Of a DNA stretch of 64,000 nucleotides, positions 30,388 through 41,566 are shown piece by piece. The stretch is taken from contig NZ_HE978513.1 of NCBI RefSeq assembly GCF_000311725.1, positions 346,252 through 410,251 of the forward strand. Reading direction: 5' to 3'. Every line of letters starts with the position of its first letter. Within the stretch, counting starts at the first letter, position 1. Below the pieces are notes generated by a model, which was not told the origin of the DNA, made no database searches, and saw only the letters and a list, made by a program, of their open reading frames with translations. Source of the DNA: Robertmurraya massiliosenegalensis JC6 (GTDB lineage Bacteria; Bacillota; Bacilli; Bacillales; Cytobacillaceae). A program made the translations under genes and the position numbers.

Positions 30388-30568
30388 AGTCCGAATGGAA
30401 TGTGGATGTGGATTCGGACTCAATTGAGCTGGTATGCTTGTTATGCGTTCGAACAAATCGCTTATTCGGACTAGACCACTCTGGTTTCCCTACTGTGTGT
30501 AAAAGTAACATACCAATTCGGTCTTTCCTTTTTGTGTGTCCGAATAAAGAACAGGCTTATTCGGACAC
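30388..30568. repeat. Cluster of TCCGAAT/ATTCGGA inverted repeats
   Basis: Between the convergent spoVB and DUF421 genes lie two inverted repeats. AGTCCGAAT (30388-30396) pairs with ATTCGGACT (30412-30420); GTGTCCGAATA (30536-30546) pairs with TATTCGGACAC (30558-30568). Extra half-sites lie at 30463-30472 and near 30515. None has a clear T tail, so they are not standard terminators. The stretch has no gene. Confidence 0.75.
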
Positions 30569-30572
30569 GCCT

Positions 30573-31208
30573 CTACTTCAAATCGATAAAAAATTCCCCG
30601 TTTTGATAGCTGCAAAAGGAGATATTCTTTACATCCCGATAGCCCCGTTTTTTCAGTTCTTGTCTGAGCCATAGCATAGTCTTGTCAATCCGGTCTAAAT
30701 TATCCTCCTGTATCTCCCCATCGATGATCAGAGGAATCGTATAGCTCCCTTCATTTTGTTCTTTTTCAAAAACCGTTAGTTTTCCAGAGGTTTCAAGAAT
30801 GGCAAATTCCACATCCGCGATATTTCGAACATTTTGTTCCCTTAATTGGAGCAAAAGGTCATCAAAATTATAACGTTGCTTTTTCATTTCTTTCTCGTCG
30901 ATTTTCCCCTTATTGATGATCAATGTCGGTTTTCCTTCCACCACATCCCGAAAACTTTTGCTCTTTAGTGAAATGTAGGCAAAAACAATTTGAACAGTCA
31001 TCAATAGCAACATTGGAATGACGACATGAAGGAGATTAGCTTGCGACTCATCAATTGCAGCAACCGCCAATTCGGCAATCATAATATATACAACTAAATC
31101 TAAAATACTTAATTCGCCAATCTCTCTCTTTCCCATCATGCGAAAAATCAGGATGATGAGGGCATAAAAAAATAACGTTCTAAGTGCAATCTGAAAAAGT
31201 TCAGCCAC
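30573..31208 (-). CDS. yrbG: DUF421 (YetF/YrbG family) membrane protein
   Basis: This 211-residue protein has three N-terminal membrane helices (FQIALRTLFFYALIILIFRM, LVVYIMIAELAVA, VVIPMLLLMTVQIVFAYI) and two cytosolic DUF421 repeats. The characteristic GKREIGELS and KPTLIINKGKID motifs are present. YetF/YrbG proteins affect germination and membrane properties in Bacillus, but the molecular role is unclear. It matches yrbG by position near spoVB and yrzE. Confidence 0.85.
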   Translation of the reverse strand: MAELFQIALRTLFFYALIILIFRMMGKREIGELSILDLVVYIMIAELAVAAIDESQANLLHVVIPMLLLMTVQIVFAYISLKSKSFRDVVEGKPTLIINKGKIDEKEMKKQRYNFDDLLLQLREQNVRNIADVEFAILETSGKLTVFEKEQNEGSYTIPLIIDGEIQEDNLDRIDKTMLWLRQELKKRGYRDVKNISFCSYQNGEFFIDLK

Positions 31209-31474
31209 ATTTCTTCCCCTTTCATGCGTTTCTTATCTGTTTCAACTCCTTCGTTATTATTCGCAATCCTTACGTAAATATGAAAAAGCAGAATTTCAAT
31301 ATAAAAAATAGACAGTTGAGCAAAATCGAAGAAAGATTTCGATTCTATTTTTTAACTCTTCTGAATATGCATGTACTAAGACAAGCAAAAGGCGTGTTCA
31401 GCCCTGCATTTTTGCGGGATTGAGCCATTTTCAACTGTACAAAAATACATGTATTCTCGTTATGGAGGGAGAGG

Positions 31475-31873
31475 GTCAAAATAGAAGAATCCAAAAACCA
31501 TGGTATTGCTGTCTTATACGGCGTTATTGCCATCTTTTTACTGTTGATTATTTCAAGCTTTATATTCTCGATTATTCTCAGGTTTACAAGTACACAAGAG
31601 TCATCATTAGGGGTCATCACGACCATTATATCCTTCATCACCTTATTTGTAGGGGGATTTATCACGGGCAGAAAAGGAAAAGAGAAAGGCTGGCTAATCG
31701 GGACTCTAACTGGGGTTCTTTACACATTCATTATTTTCTTATTCCAATACTTAGGTTACGATAGTCTCTTTTCATTGGAGCAAATCATTTACCATGTATG
31801 CTATATCATCACTGCGATGATGGGTGGAATTTTAGGGGTTAATATGAGTACACCTAATACTCGTAATGCTTAA
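31475..31873 (+). CDS. yrzE: YrzE-like four-helix membrane protein with no standard start codon
   Basis: This small membrane protein of the TIGR04086/YrzE type has four hydrophobic segments (IAVLYGVIAIFLLLIISSFI, VITTIISFITLFVGGFITG, GTLTGVLYTFIIFLFQYL, CYIITAMMGGILGV). Coding similarity clearly begins before the first ATG/GTG/TTG in frame (TTG 31544). A strong GGAGGGAGAGG (31464-31474) sits just ahead of GTC AAA ATA GAA GAA TCC. Either GTC 31475 stands where a GTG start should be, or ATA 31481 is used. Function unknown. Confidence 0.7.
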   Translation, partial: VKIEESKNHGIAVLYGVIAIFLLLIISSFIFSIILRFTSTQESSLGVITTIISFITLFVGGFITGRKGKEKGWLIGTLTGVLYTFIIFLFQYLGYDSLFSLEQIIYHVCYIITAMMGGILGVNMSTPNTRNA

Positions 31874-31921
31874 TACTGCCTGAAAACAAGCAATTTTTAA
31901 TATCGCTTATCACTATAAACT

Positions 31922-31959
31922 ATAAAAGCGCCGTTCTTCTAGAGAACGACGCTTTCTTT
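31922..31959 (-). terminator. Terminator of the tgt-yajC operon
   Basis: AAAGCG, mismatch, CGTTCT pairs with AGAACG, mismatch, CGCTTT around CTAGA; a short T-rich tail follows on the minus strand. Confidence 0.75.
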
Positions 31960-31971
31960 TCGTGAATTGAA

Positions 31972-32256
31972 TTAGCTCTTAGCTAGTAAGTCACTTGATG
32001 ATTCAGTTACTTCACGTACCGCCGCGCGGTCGTATGTAAGACGACTTCCATCACCACATTTGATCACAATCTTACCTTCATCAATCGCATCAACGATACC
32101 ATGTAGTCCGCCAATCGTTACAATCTTGTCACCTTTTTTGAGATCATTTTGCATTTGCGTAACTGCTTTTTGACGCTTTTGTTGCGGGCGAATTAATAAA
32201 AAGTAGAAAATCGCAAACATTAATATCAGTGGGGCAATTGTACCTAACATTTCCAT
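31972..32256 (-). CDS. yajC: Preprotein translocase accessory protein YajC
   Basis: This 94-residue single-span membrane protein has an N-terminal helix (IAPLILMFAIFYFLLIRPQQ) and a cytosolic SH3-like domain with KGDKIVTIGGLHG. YajC associates with SecDF; here, as in Bacillus, it follows tgt in the queA-tgt-yajC operon. ATG 32256 follows AAAGGAGG. Confidence 0.94.
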   Translation of the reverse strand: MEMLGTIAPLILMFAIFYFLLIRPQQKRQKAVTQMQNDLKKGDKIVTIGGLHGIVDAIDEGKIVIKCGDGSRLTYDRAAVREVTESSSDLLAKS

Positions 32257-32294
32257 TTGTCCAACCTCCTTTCAAGCCATATCTATTTACTATT

Positions 32295-34510
<2,216 letters not shown>

Positions 34511-34585
34511 TAATGTCACCCTGTTTCTTATTCATAGCTCGCATGTTTCTAGTTTGCGAAACCAGCCTAAAATCTACTACTCTAA

Positions 34586-34792
34586 TTAACGAAATTTCCC
34601 TATGAAATAAAATATAAGGGAAAGAACAACACTCAAAATAATGGATGTAACAATGGGAAAGTAAAAGGTCGTGTTGCCTTTCTTGATAACGATATCTCCT
34701 GGAAGTTTTCCAATTTGAATAAATTGCATGAGAAATCCGACGACAAAAATGATTACTCCAACAATCATCAGAAACTTAGGAATTCCGCTCAA
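34586..34792 (-). CDS. DUF2905 small membrane protein
   Basis: This 68-residue protein has two membrane helices around a conserved [19 protein letters not shown], the DUF2905 hallmark. It starts at TTG 34792 inside the 3' end of ruvB (17-nt overlap) with GGAGGTG upstream, so it is translationally coupled to ruvB. Function unknown. Confidence 0.88.
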   Translation of the reverse strand: MSGIPKFLMIVGVIIFVVGFLMQFIQIGKLPGDIVIKKGNTTFYFPIVTSIILSVVLSLIFYFIGKFR

Positions 34793-35789
34793 CAGAAGGC
34801 ACCTCCATGCCGAAATGGTGATAAACTAGGTCTGTGACAATGCGACCACGAGGCGTTCTTTGCAAGAAGCCAATTTGTAATAAATATGGCTCATACACAT
34901 CTTCAATCGTCATTGACTCTTCTCCAATCGTTGCGGCAATGGTCTCTAATCCCACTGGTCCACCGCGGAATTTTTCAATAATCCCTTTTAGTAGCTTGTG
35001 GTCAATATGGTCTAACCCTAATCGATCCACTTGTAATAGCTCTAATGCCTTTTGCGCTAATGAATGGTCAATATCCCCATTTCCACGAACTTGGGCAAAG
35101 TCACGCACTCTTCTTAACAATCGGTTGGCAATTCGCGGCGTTCCCCTCGATCTTCTGGCAATCTCTGTGGCCGCAAGAGAATCAATCTCAACCTCAAACA
35201 CTTCAGCCGTTCGAATGACGATTTCCTTTAGTTGTTCTTCTCGGTAATACTCAAGCCTGCTTAACACCCCAAAGCGATCACGCAAAGGTGCTGAGAGAGA
35301 ACCTGCCCTTGTCGTCGCTCCTACCAGTGTAAATGGTGGGAGCTCAAGACGAACAGAGCGAGCACTTGGCCCTGTCCCAATGACAATATCTAAGCAAAAA
35401 TCCTCCATTGCAGGGTAAAGAACTTCTTCAATCGACCTTGGAAGACGATGGATTTCATCAATAAACAAGACATCTCCAGGCTCAAGAGCAGTTAAAATAG
35501 CGGCTAAATCCCCTGGTCTCTCAATCGCTGGACCTGCGGTTGTCCGTATATTTACACCCATTTCATTTGCGATAATCGTTGCTAACGTCGTCTTCCCAAG
35601 ACCGGGAGGACCGTAAAGGAGAACATGATCCAATGTTTCCTTTCGCAGCTTTGCCGCTTCAATAAAGACTTCTAAATTCTCTTTCACCTTATCCTGGCCA
35701 ATATATTGCTTAAGGGTTTGTGGTCGCAAGCTTTGTTCAATTGAAAGCTCTTGAATATCGGCCTCTCCAGACACGATTCGTTCCTCCAC
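34776..35789 (-). CDS. ruvB: Holliday junction branch-migration helicase RuvB
   Basis: RuvB is the AAA+ motor that drives branch migration with RuvA. Walker [10 protein letters not shown], Walker B LFIDEIHR, sensor 1 GATTRAG and the arginine-finger region [13 protein letters not shown] are all present, and the C-terminal winged helix is intact. GTG 35789 (then [13 protein letters not shown]) fits family length (337) with AAGGGGTG upstream; GTG 35798 is an alternative. It follows ruvA by 16 nt. Confidence 0.96.
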   Translation of the reverse strand: MEERIVSGEADIQELSIEQSLRPQTLKQYIGQDKVKENLEVFIEAAKLRKETLDHVLLYGPPGLGKTTLATIIANEMGVNIRTTAGPAIERPGDLAAILTALEPGDVLFIDEIHRLPRSIEEVLYPAMEDFCLDIVIGTGPSARSVRLELPPFTLVGATTRAGSLSAPLRDRFGVLSRLEYYREEQLKEIVIRTAEVFEVEIDSLAATEIARRSRGTPRIANRLLRRVRDFAQVRGNGDIDHSLAQKALELLQVDRLGLDHIDHKLLKGIIEKFRGGPVGLETIAATIGEESMTIEDVYEPYLLQIGFLQRTPRGRIVTDLVYHHFGMEVPSVERNS

Positions 35790-35805
35790 GATTTTCACCC
35801 CTTAC

Positions 35806-36420
35806 TTATTTTAATAATTTTTGCAGACCTTTTTTAATATATTGGTCTGTCGTTAACATTTCTTTCTGTAATTCTGGTGTGATCTTCTTAATTTCTTTCT
35901 CCGAATAGCCTAATGCTTTCAGAGCAAGGATAGCTTCCTCGAGGTCTTGATTTAAGCGCTCAGAACGAGTCCCTTTTTCAGGAGCGAACAGATCTGGAAA
36001 AAAGTCTGGTACGACATTTTGTAGCTTCCCTTTTAAGTCGAGAATCATTTGTCTTGCCGTTTTCTTTCCTACCCCTGGAAATTTTACTAAAAAGGCTTCA
36101 TCTTCATTTTCAATCGCATCAACGACCTGCTCTGGCTCTCCAGCTGCTAAGATAGCTAGTGCACCTTTAGGACCGATCCCTGACACATTTAAAAGCTTTG
36201 TGAAAAGAGTCTTCTCTTCTCTTGATTGAAAACCATATAAAGCCATCAAATCTTCACGGACATAATGATATGTATAGACCTTGATCTCTTTCCCTTGGTC
36301 TTTAGCATAAACAAACGGATTAGGCGTTGTTATCTGAAAGCCCACTCCGCTCGTTTCCAACACAATATATTCAGGGCCGACAAAATCGACCTTTCCTTGA
36401 ATAAACTCAAACAACTGCAT
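35806..36420 (-). CDS. ruvA: Holliday junction binding protein RuvA
   Basis: RuvA tetramers hold the four-way junction for RuvB. The product is about 204 residues with an OB fold (first 62), two helix-hairpin-helix motifs ([16 protein letters not shown] and [16 protein letters not shown]) and a C-terminal RuvB-binding domain after an acidic/flexible linker. ATG 36420 follows GAGGGG closely. TTG 36414 ([11 protein letters not shown]) resembles the B. subtilis start and is plausible. The frame extends further upstream without support. Confidence 0.94.
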   Translation of the reverse strand: MQLFEFIQGKVDFVGPEYIVLETSGVGFQITTPNPFVYAKDQGKEIKVYTYHYVREDLMALYGFQSREEKTLFTKLLNVSGIGPKGALAILAAGEPEQVVDAIENEDEAFLVKFPGVGKKTARQMILDLKGKLQNVVPDFFPDLFAPEKGTRSERLNQDLEEAILALKALGYSEKEIKKITPELQKEMLTTDQYIKKGLQKLLK

Positions 36421-36593
36421 TCGCCCCTCTTTTTTGCTGTACCCCATTGTATCATACAATCCGCTATGCATAAAGAAAAGCTGTAGTTTAAAAGGGAAGA
36501 GGAATTAGCATACGTCTAAGCTCCATTTTCATGTATTGCAGGAAAATTCCCGCTTATTTTACAGTTGCAGGTGACAACCATTCCTCAAAATAG

Positions 36594-36626
36594 GAAAAGA
36601 AAAGGAACCGATTTTATCCGGTTCCC
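36594..36626 (-). terminator. Terminator of bofC
   Basis: GGAACCG and CGGTTCC arms with a TTTTCTTTT tail on the minus strand separate bofC from ruvA. Confidence 0.82.
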
Positions 36627-36636
36627 AACTAACAGA

Positions 36637-37170
36637 TTAATTTGCTATCTTTTCTTCAAGGGTAAAATTTTTGAAAGTCTCTAACACTTCTACATACTGT
36701 TCTTTATTTTTTATCGGAATTCCCTTTTTTAATTGTTCGTGTTTCTTACTTTCAAGTTTCCCAATGTCCAATTGAAAAAAAGTATGAATGATTTTTGATG
36801 TTTGTGGTCGTCCATTAAAAATAGTCAACGCACCATCATGATTTATCCCAAAATAGCCATTGGACTTAAGGAGTGGTGAAATGTCATCAACAACTTCTCT
36901 AAATACCACCTTATCCTCCGTCATATCAATAAGCTGCCAGCTATCATATTTTGCCCAGAAATCCTCCATCGACCAAATCGTTTCCTTGACCGTTTCTTGA
37001 CTGAATTCCCCGTCCAGATACATACGTTCGAGTATTACCTGAACTTCGAGCGGCTCGAACTGTAATGTTTCTTTCGTTTCTTCATTTTTTGCTTTAACAT
37101 TATTAAAGCCAATGGATCCGATAAGGAAAATTGCCATCAATAGACATATCATAGACCTTATGATTTTCAC
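36637..37170 (-). CDS. bofC: Forespore checkpoint protein BofC
   Basis: BofC is a forespore-secreted protein that restrains SpoIVB signalling and so delays sigma-K activation. The frame is open to 37491, but the real start is GTG 37170 (then KIIRSMICLLMAIFLIGSIG), 6 nt after GAGGTG. That start gives a signal peptide and 177 residues, close to the B. subtilis protein. The upstream part overlaps the untranslated end and coding region of coxA in another frame. Position upstream of ruvA-ruvB matches B. subtilis. Confidence 0.9.
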   Translation of the reverse strand: MKIIRSMICLLMAIFLIGSIGFNNVKAKNEETKETLQFEPLEVQVILERMYLDGEFSQETVKETIWSMEDFWAKYDSWQLIDMTEDKVVFREVVDDISPLLKSNGYFGINHDGALTIFNGRPQTSKIIHTFFQLDIGKLESKKHEQLKKGIPIKNKEQYVEVLETFKNFTLEEKIAN

Positions 37171-37277
37171 AACGGTCACCTCTTTTAAAAGACATAAGTA
37201 AATGTAAGGTTTTTTAACTCCACTATTATTTTGACCATTTAAAGAAATATTAACCTTTTTTATTGAATTTTTTCCAT

Positions 37278-37317
37278 ACTTAAAGGAGCAAACTATTTCA
37301 GTTTGCTCCTTTTTGTT
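37278..37317 (-). terminator. Terminator of coxA
   Basis: AAAGGAGCAAACT pairs perfectly with AGTTTGCTCCTTT around five bases, just after the coxA stop. Confidence 0.82.
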
Positions 37318-38032
37318 ATTGATTATTCTCGACAGCTTTATTTCTTTCATTGCTAATCGTTCTAAAAATATGGTCAATATCATCATTAATGACATCACGC
37401 GGTCCTCCATCTCGAAGTTCGTTATCGATGGTTCGGATCCGACTATACATACTGTCATTTGTCGTGACAGTAACTTTTTTACCATCCGCATGGGGTGCTA
37501 CAGCTTCACGAATCGCCGCTTTTGTTTCATCTCCTCTTTGCGGGTCCTCTAAAACAGCACCCACGATAATCTGATCGTCTTGAACGACCGCTCTTGCATC
37601 TGCGACATTGACAACAGTTGTCGCTAATTTCGCTACCCTTTGTGCAGTCCTTCCGTTATACGCTGTGTAATACGGACTTCTCGCACCACTATTATTCGTA
37701 TTCAAATGGGCATGATAATTTTGGTCACTGCGGCTAAATAAGGTCGTATCATATTCCCCATCTGGAGCTGCTTCATTATTAATACGACGGAGCCCATTAT
37801 TGCCTCCTTCACCAGCAATCGTATGGTCTAATATTTCTGTAACGGGACCATCATTATCCTCATTCACTAAGTTGGCATTTCCCCCGTCTTCTTCATGATG
37901 TTCATTGGAATGATAGCCGACCGCAAGTGGCTGACGGTCTTGCCCGTCCACTGCCTCATCATTATTGCCACAAGCACCGAGCCCTAGTGCGATACCTACA
38001 ATGGCTGGCCATGTAAAATATTTATATTTCAA
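37316..38032 (-). CDS. coxA: Spore cortex lipoprotein CoxA (YhcN/YlaJ family)
   Basis: This 238-residue sporulation lipoprotein starts with MKYKYFTWPAIVGIALGLGACG; the lipobox is LGAC with lipid-carrying C21. The mature region is Asn/Asp-rich and then has the YhcN/YlaJ domain (RTAQRVAKLATTVVNVADAR onward). In B. subtilis CoxA (YrbB) is found in the spore cortex and its gene is next to safA. Here a kinase-fold gene separates the two. Confidence 0.88.
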   Translation of the reverse strand: MKYKYFTWPAIVGIALGLGACGNNDEAVDGQDRQPLAVGYHSNEHHEEDGGNANLVNEDNDGPVTEILDHTIAGEGGNNGLRRINNEAAPDGEYDTTLFSRSDQNYHAHLNTNNSGARSPYYTAYNGRTAQRVAKLATTVVNVADARAVVQDDQIIVGAVLEDPQRGDETKAAIREAVAPHADGKKVTVTTNDSMYSRIRTIDNELRDGGPRDVINDDIDHIFRTISNERNKAVENNQ

Positions 38033-38135
38033 TGATGAACGCCCCCTTCACTCTTGAATAAGAGCAATATACTTGCTCACTATTAGAGTGTGAGGGGAAT
38101 TCAATTTTCATCCTGTCAGTTACGACCAATCGAAT

Positions 38136-39128
38136 TTATTTTTTTGCAAGTCTATCCACCGCTTCTTGCAATCCCTTCACAAACTGTTGTCTTTCATAAA
38201 ACTGTCCAGCCGTTAAATCAAGAAGTTGGCGCATCATGACAGGGCTATTATACTGTTTTTCTCTAATGACTCGATTCCATTCCCTAAAAATATCGGTTGG
38301 GAAAGCTAATCCATACAAAAAAAATTTTGAGTCTAAAAAAGGCTTTAATCTTTCATAGTCTGCTAAGTCGTCAAGTGACCAATGGATATGCGGGAGAATT
38401 CGATTCGCATATTGCAGATAATCTAAACTTGTATCGCCAATGGTTATTAAATCAAAATCGATAAGGTATAATTCTTCTCCTTTCGTGCGTAAAAAATTAT
38501 GGTGTGCTAAATCTCCATGTAGGATACCGTTTGGTTCCTTTATTGAATATTCTTGCTCTAAGCCATTTAGAGACCAATCGGTCCATTTTAAGATGTATTC
38601 GATAATTTCTTTTTGTACAAAAAATTTAATAAAGGAAATATTATTTAAGAAAGTAGCTGTTCTCCCTCTCCATTTATGCAATAGATCTTGTTTTCTTAAT
38701 TTATTCTCATATTTTGGAACAAGCATCTTGCTGAGTTCATGAAATTCATGCAAAAGCTCTAAACCCTCAACTCTATTTTCGGGCAAGGAGAAGGTAAAAG
38801 CATGCTCAGAAGGTGAGAGATATTCAATGATCCCATAAAAGTTTTGCTCGAAAAATAATGGAGAACCTTTTGTAAAATCTAGAAAATCATAAGTATAGGT
38901 AAACCCATTTTTCTTTAAATCGGCTGTTATGTTCATCTGCGTTTTAAGACGACGATAGGATGAATACCTTTTCACAACATATTTTGAGGAGTCTGTTTCA
39001 AGCAAAAACACATGATTGCGGATCGGTTTAATGAAATTCACTTGTAGAGGTAGCTGGCTCTTCAAATAAAAAAGGAGACGATCCGTATATAAACCGTCTC
39101 CTCCTTGAGCGTTAATCGTCACTTTCAT
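38136..39128 (-). CDS. Phosphotransferase-fold protein, CotS/YsxE-like
   Basis: This protein of about 330 residues has an aminoglycoside-phosphotransferase/kinase fold. The Brenner motif is HGDLAHHNFL, followed by LIDFDLITIG (DFG-like Asp), and the N-lobe lysine is in KYVVKRYSS. Bacillus members such as CotS, YutH and YsxE are spore-coat proteins; its placement directly after safA fits a coat role. ATG 39128 overlaps the safA 3' end by 17 nt. Oddly, a complete Rho-independent terminator lies inside codons about 10-20. Catalytic activity and substrate are unknown. Confidence 0.8.
   Translation of the reverse strand: MKVTINAQGGDGLYTDRLLFYLKSQLPLQVNFIKPIRNHVFLLETDSSKYVVKRYSSYRRLKTQMNITADLKKNGFTYTYDFLDFTKGSPLFFEQNFYGIIEYLSPSEHAFTFSLPENRVEGLELLHEFHELSKMLVPKYENKLRKQDLLHKWRGRTATFLNNISFIKFFVQKEIIEYILKWTDWSLNGLEQEYSIKEPNGILHGDLAHHNFLRTKGEELYLIDFDLITIGDTSLDYLQYANRILPHIHWSLDDLADYERLKPFLDSKFFLYGLAFPTDIFREWNRVIREKQYNSPVMMRQLLDLTAGQFYERQQFVKGLQEAVDRLAKK
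39068..39104 (-). terminator. Terminator-like hairpin inside the kinase-fold gene, just after safA
   Basis: GGAGACG (39095-39101 on the minus strand) pairs with CGTCTCC (39074-39080) around 14 bases, followed by TTTTTTATTT. It sits about 10 nt past the safA stop codon but within the downstream reading frame. Confidence 0.75.
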
Positions 39129-40716
39129 CACTTTCATTTGTTGGTCTAGGCATTCCATACCCGGCCCCCATTGGTCCATAAGGATTCATAAACGGTGGGC
39201 TTGCGAAAGGCTGACCATATGGTGGTGAATAGACTGCTGCTACCCCTGGTCCATAAGCTCCAGGCATTCCCGGTGCCATTGCTCCAGGTGCTGGTCCACC
39301 CGCTCCAAAGCTTCCTGCATCTGGATACTCCCCTTCAGCTTCATAGCCTGTTGGGTATTCGCCTTCATACCCAGCAGGTGCCATTCCAGGGTAATTCGGA
39401 GCAAATCCTCCAGGCATTCCATAACCTACTGGTGCCTGTTGGTGAGGAGGTCCATAGCTTCCAACTAATTGAGGTCCACCACATCCACAGTCTTTCTCCT
39501 CCATGGCTCCTTGTACCGCTGGCATTGGTTGATTTGGTCCATATGGCATCATATCATAAGCTCCAGCAACTTGTGGTCCTGGACCAAATGCTGGTGGATA
39601 TGCAGGCATTGGCTGTGGAAATCCTGGTCCTGGTCCATATGGCATTGGGTACGGCGCCTGAAATGGAGGACAAGGATATGGTGCCTGCATCATTGGTGCC
39701 ATTTGTGGCATGTTTGGCATCGGTGGCATATTCGCCATCTCTGGTGACACTTGCGGCATTGGCATTGGTGGCATATTGCTCATCTCCGGTGCCATCTGCG
39801 GCATATTTGGCATGTTCGGCATATTGCCCATTTCCGGTGCCATCTGCGGCATATTCGGCATGTTTGGCATATTGCCCATTCCCGGTGCCATTTGCGGCAT
39901 ATTCGGCATGTTTGGCATTTGCGGCATTTGAGCAGGGGCATATGCACCCATTACTCCTGCAGGCTGATTCGGCATAAATGCTGATGATTCTTCATCAAAA
40001 TCACTTTCTACACCAGGCATTCCTCCGTAGTAAGGTGGTTGCTGCATCGCTGGTGCCTGCGGATATGGATATCCTCCTGGTGCTGTCATTCCTGGGGCAG
40101 GATAAGGTTTGAACGGGTTCATTGGTTGCTGAAATCCTCCTTTTATCGGCATTTCCATTGATGATGATTCCTCCGTAGAAGCCGTTTCTACTGGTTTAAA
40201 AGGTTTTGCAGGTTCCGCCTCTGGTAGTATATTGGTTGGTTTCGGTGGTAATTGTGGCGCTTGATGTGGTTTTTGTTCCACATTCACGTTCGCCATATTC
40301 ATCATATAGTAATTGTTAATATCAATTTCTGGAATAACAGGCTTAGGCATTTTCGGTACAAATGGTTTTTTTGGCGTTTCCACTTTTGGCATTTCAGGTT
40401 TTGGTTTTTCCTTAATCGGAGCTTCTTCTACCTTTTCAATCGGTGCTTCTTTTTTCTTTTCCTTTACAAAAGGGTGATCTTGTATCTGCTTCTCTTTTTT
40501 AACACCCAAATTAAGCTTTGCTTCTTTTTGACCACTAATAGGAGCTTCTTTTTTTACGCTTCCTCCAGCAGTTGGGACTTTTATTTTCATTCCGGGCATG
40601 ATCATATCAGGATTGCTGAGCTGTGAATTGAGTTGCTTCAGCTCTTCAAAATTCACGCCGTACTTTTTGGCGATTTTCCAAAGAGTATCCCCTTTCTGTA
40701 CGATATGGATCTTCAC
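39112..40716 (-). CDS. safA: Spore coat assembly morphogenetic protein SafA
   Basis: SafA directs inner coat assembly and binds the cortex through an N-terminal LysM domain (residues 1-48, MKIHIVQKGDTLWKIAKKYG). The 534-residue protein continues with a charged Lys/Glu/Pro linker. A long Pro/Met/Gly/Tyr-rich C-terminal part follows, containing near-identical tandem copies of a 14-16-residue NMPNMPQMAPEMG repeat (encoded about 39700-39930). The repeat block is the source of spurious long frames on the other strand. Length and composition are variable in this family. Confidence 0.92.
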   Translation of the reverse strand: MKIHIVQKGDTLWKIAKKYGVNFEELKQLNSQLSNPDMIMPGMKIKVPTAGGSVKKEAPISGQKEAKLNLGVKKEKQIQDHPFVKEKKKEAPIEKVEEAPIKEKPKPEMPKVETPKKPFVPKMPKPVIPEIDINNYYMMNMANVNVEQKPHQAPQLPPKPTNILPEAEPAKPFKPVETASTEESSSMEMPIKGGFQQPMNPFKPYPAPGMTAPGGYPYPQAPAMQQPPYYGGMPGVESDFDEESSAFMPNQPAGVMGAYAPAQMPQMPNMPNMPQMAPGMGNMPNMPNMPQMAPEMGNMPNMPNMPQMAPEMSNMPPMPMPQVSPEMANMPPMPNMPQMAPMMQAPYPCPPFQAPYPMPYGPGPGFPQPMPAYPPAFGPGPQVAGAYDMMPYGPNQPMPAVQGAMEEKDCGCGGPQLVGSYGPPHQQAPVGYGMPGGFAPNYPGMAPAGYEGEYPTGYEAEGEYPDAGSFGAGGPAPGAMAPGMPGAYGPGVAAVYSPPYGQPFASPPFMNPYGPMGAGYGMPRPTNESDESDD

Positions 40717-40967
40717 TGTGACTTCTCCCTCCTATGCAAATGTCCATATATTGTATGATTGTGTAGGTAATTTGCTAATAATCTTCAAAAAAACTTATGC
40801 GTCATCGAAATAAATTATGTTGAAAAGATTCTCGTACAAGCTTGAAATTTGTCAAAAAGACGAACGTTATGGCCACTAAAACGTTTGAACGTCGACTGAT
40901 CGGATAAACTACGATAAACTTATTTTCAGAAGAACTTATACTTTTATATAGAAAAAGGTGGAAAATG

Positions 40968-41507
40968 ATGAAAGGACAGAAAGTTCTTGGAAATGAAAGA
41001 CGGGAATTAATATTATCATGGCTCCAATCAAGCCATGAACCGATAACCGGAAGTGAGTTAGCGATGAAAACAAATGTCAGCAGACAAGTGATTGTCGGAG
41101 ATATCACATTGCTTAAAGCAAAAGGAGAGCCCATTATCGCCACAAGCCAAGGTTATTTGTTTATGAAAAGACCGGAGATGACCAATAGAGTGGAAAGAAC
41201 GATCGCTTGTGTACATCACCCTGAGAGGACGGAGGAGGAACTTTTACTTCTCGTCAATCACGGGGTAAGTGTTCTAGATGTTAAAATCGAACACTCTGTA
41301 TACGGGGATTTAACAGCCTCTATCATTGTCTCAACAGTAAAAGAAGTCGAACAATTTATCGAAAAAATCAATACGACAAAGGCTTCTTATTTATCCGAAC
41401 TAACAGATGGCATTCATTTACATACAATTGCGGCTTCAACTGAAGAAGCTTTAAACCAAGCTGAAAAAGCACTCCGAGAAAATGGATTTTTAATTGATAG
41501 TAACTAA
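40968..41507 (+). CDS. niaR: NAD biosynthesis transcriptional repressor NiaR (YrxA)
   Basis: NiaR represses de novo NAD synthesis and niacin uptake genes when nicotinic acid is present. The protein (about 179 residues) has an N-terminal HTH_11 winged helix (SELAMKTNVSRQVIVGDITL) and a C-terminal 3H domain with its histidines visible in CVHHPE, VKIEHSVYGDL and GIHLHTI. Unlike B. subtilis, no nadBCA genes are adjacent. ATG 40968 or 40965 follows AAAGGTGG. It faces pheA across a shared terminator. Confidence 0.9.
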   Translation: MKGQKVLGNERRELILSWLQSSHEPITGSELAMKTNVSRQVIVGDITLLKAKGEPIIATSQGYLFMKRPEMTNRVERTIACVHHPERTEEELLLLVNHGVSVLDVKIEHSVYGDLTASIIVSTVKEVEQFIEKINTTKASYLSELTDGIHLHTIAASTEEALNQAEKALRENGFLIDSN

Positions 41508-41529
41508 ACAGTATTTGCGAAAAGAGCAT

Positions 41530-41566
41530 AACTAAAAAAAGGAGCTTTAACGGCTCCTTTTTTGCA
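41530..41566. terminator. Bidirectional terminator niaR / pheA
   Basis: AAAAAAGGAGC and GCTCCTTTTTT arms terminate both converging genes. The last pheA codons and its TAA stop are inside the hairpin. Confidence 0.85.

Noticed and set aside
31420-31764. Plus-strand frame overlapping yrzE
   Set aside because: It is a shifted frame of yrzE; the hydrophobic four-helix product is in the other frame.
37171-37491. N-terminal extension of bofC
   Set aside because: It lacks a ribosome site, overlaps coxA in another frame and would bury the signal peptide inside the protein.
39195-39977. Long plus-strand frames opposite safA (up to 260 codons, Trp/His/Leu-rich)
   Set aside because: They are mirror images of the safA Met/Pro/Asn repeat block, have biased composition and no ribosome site.
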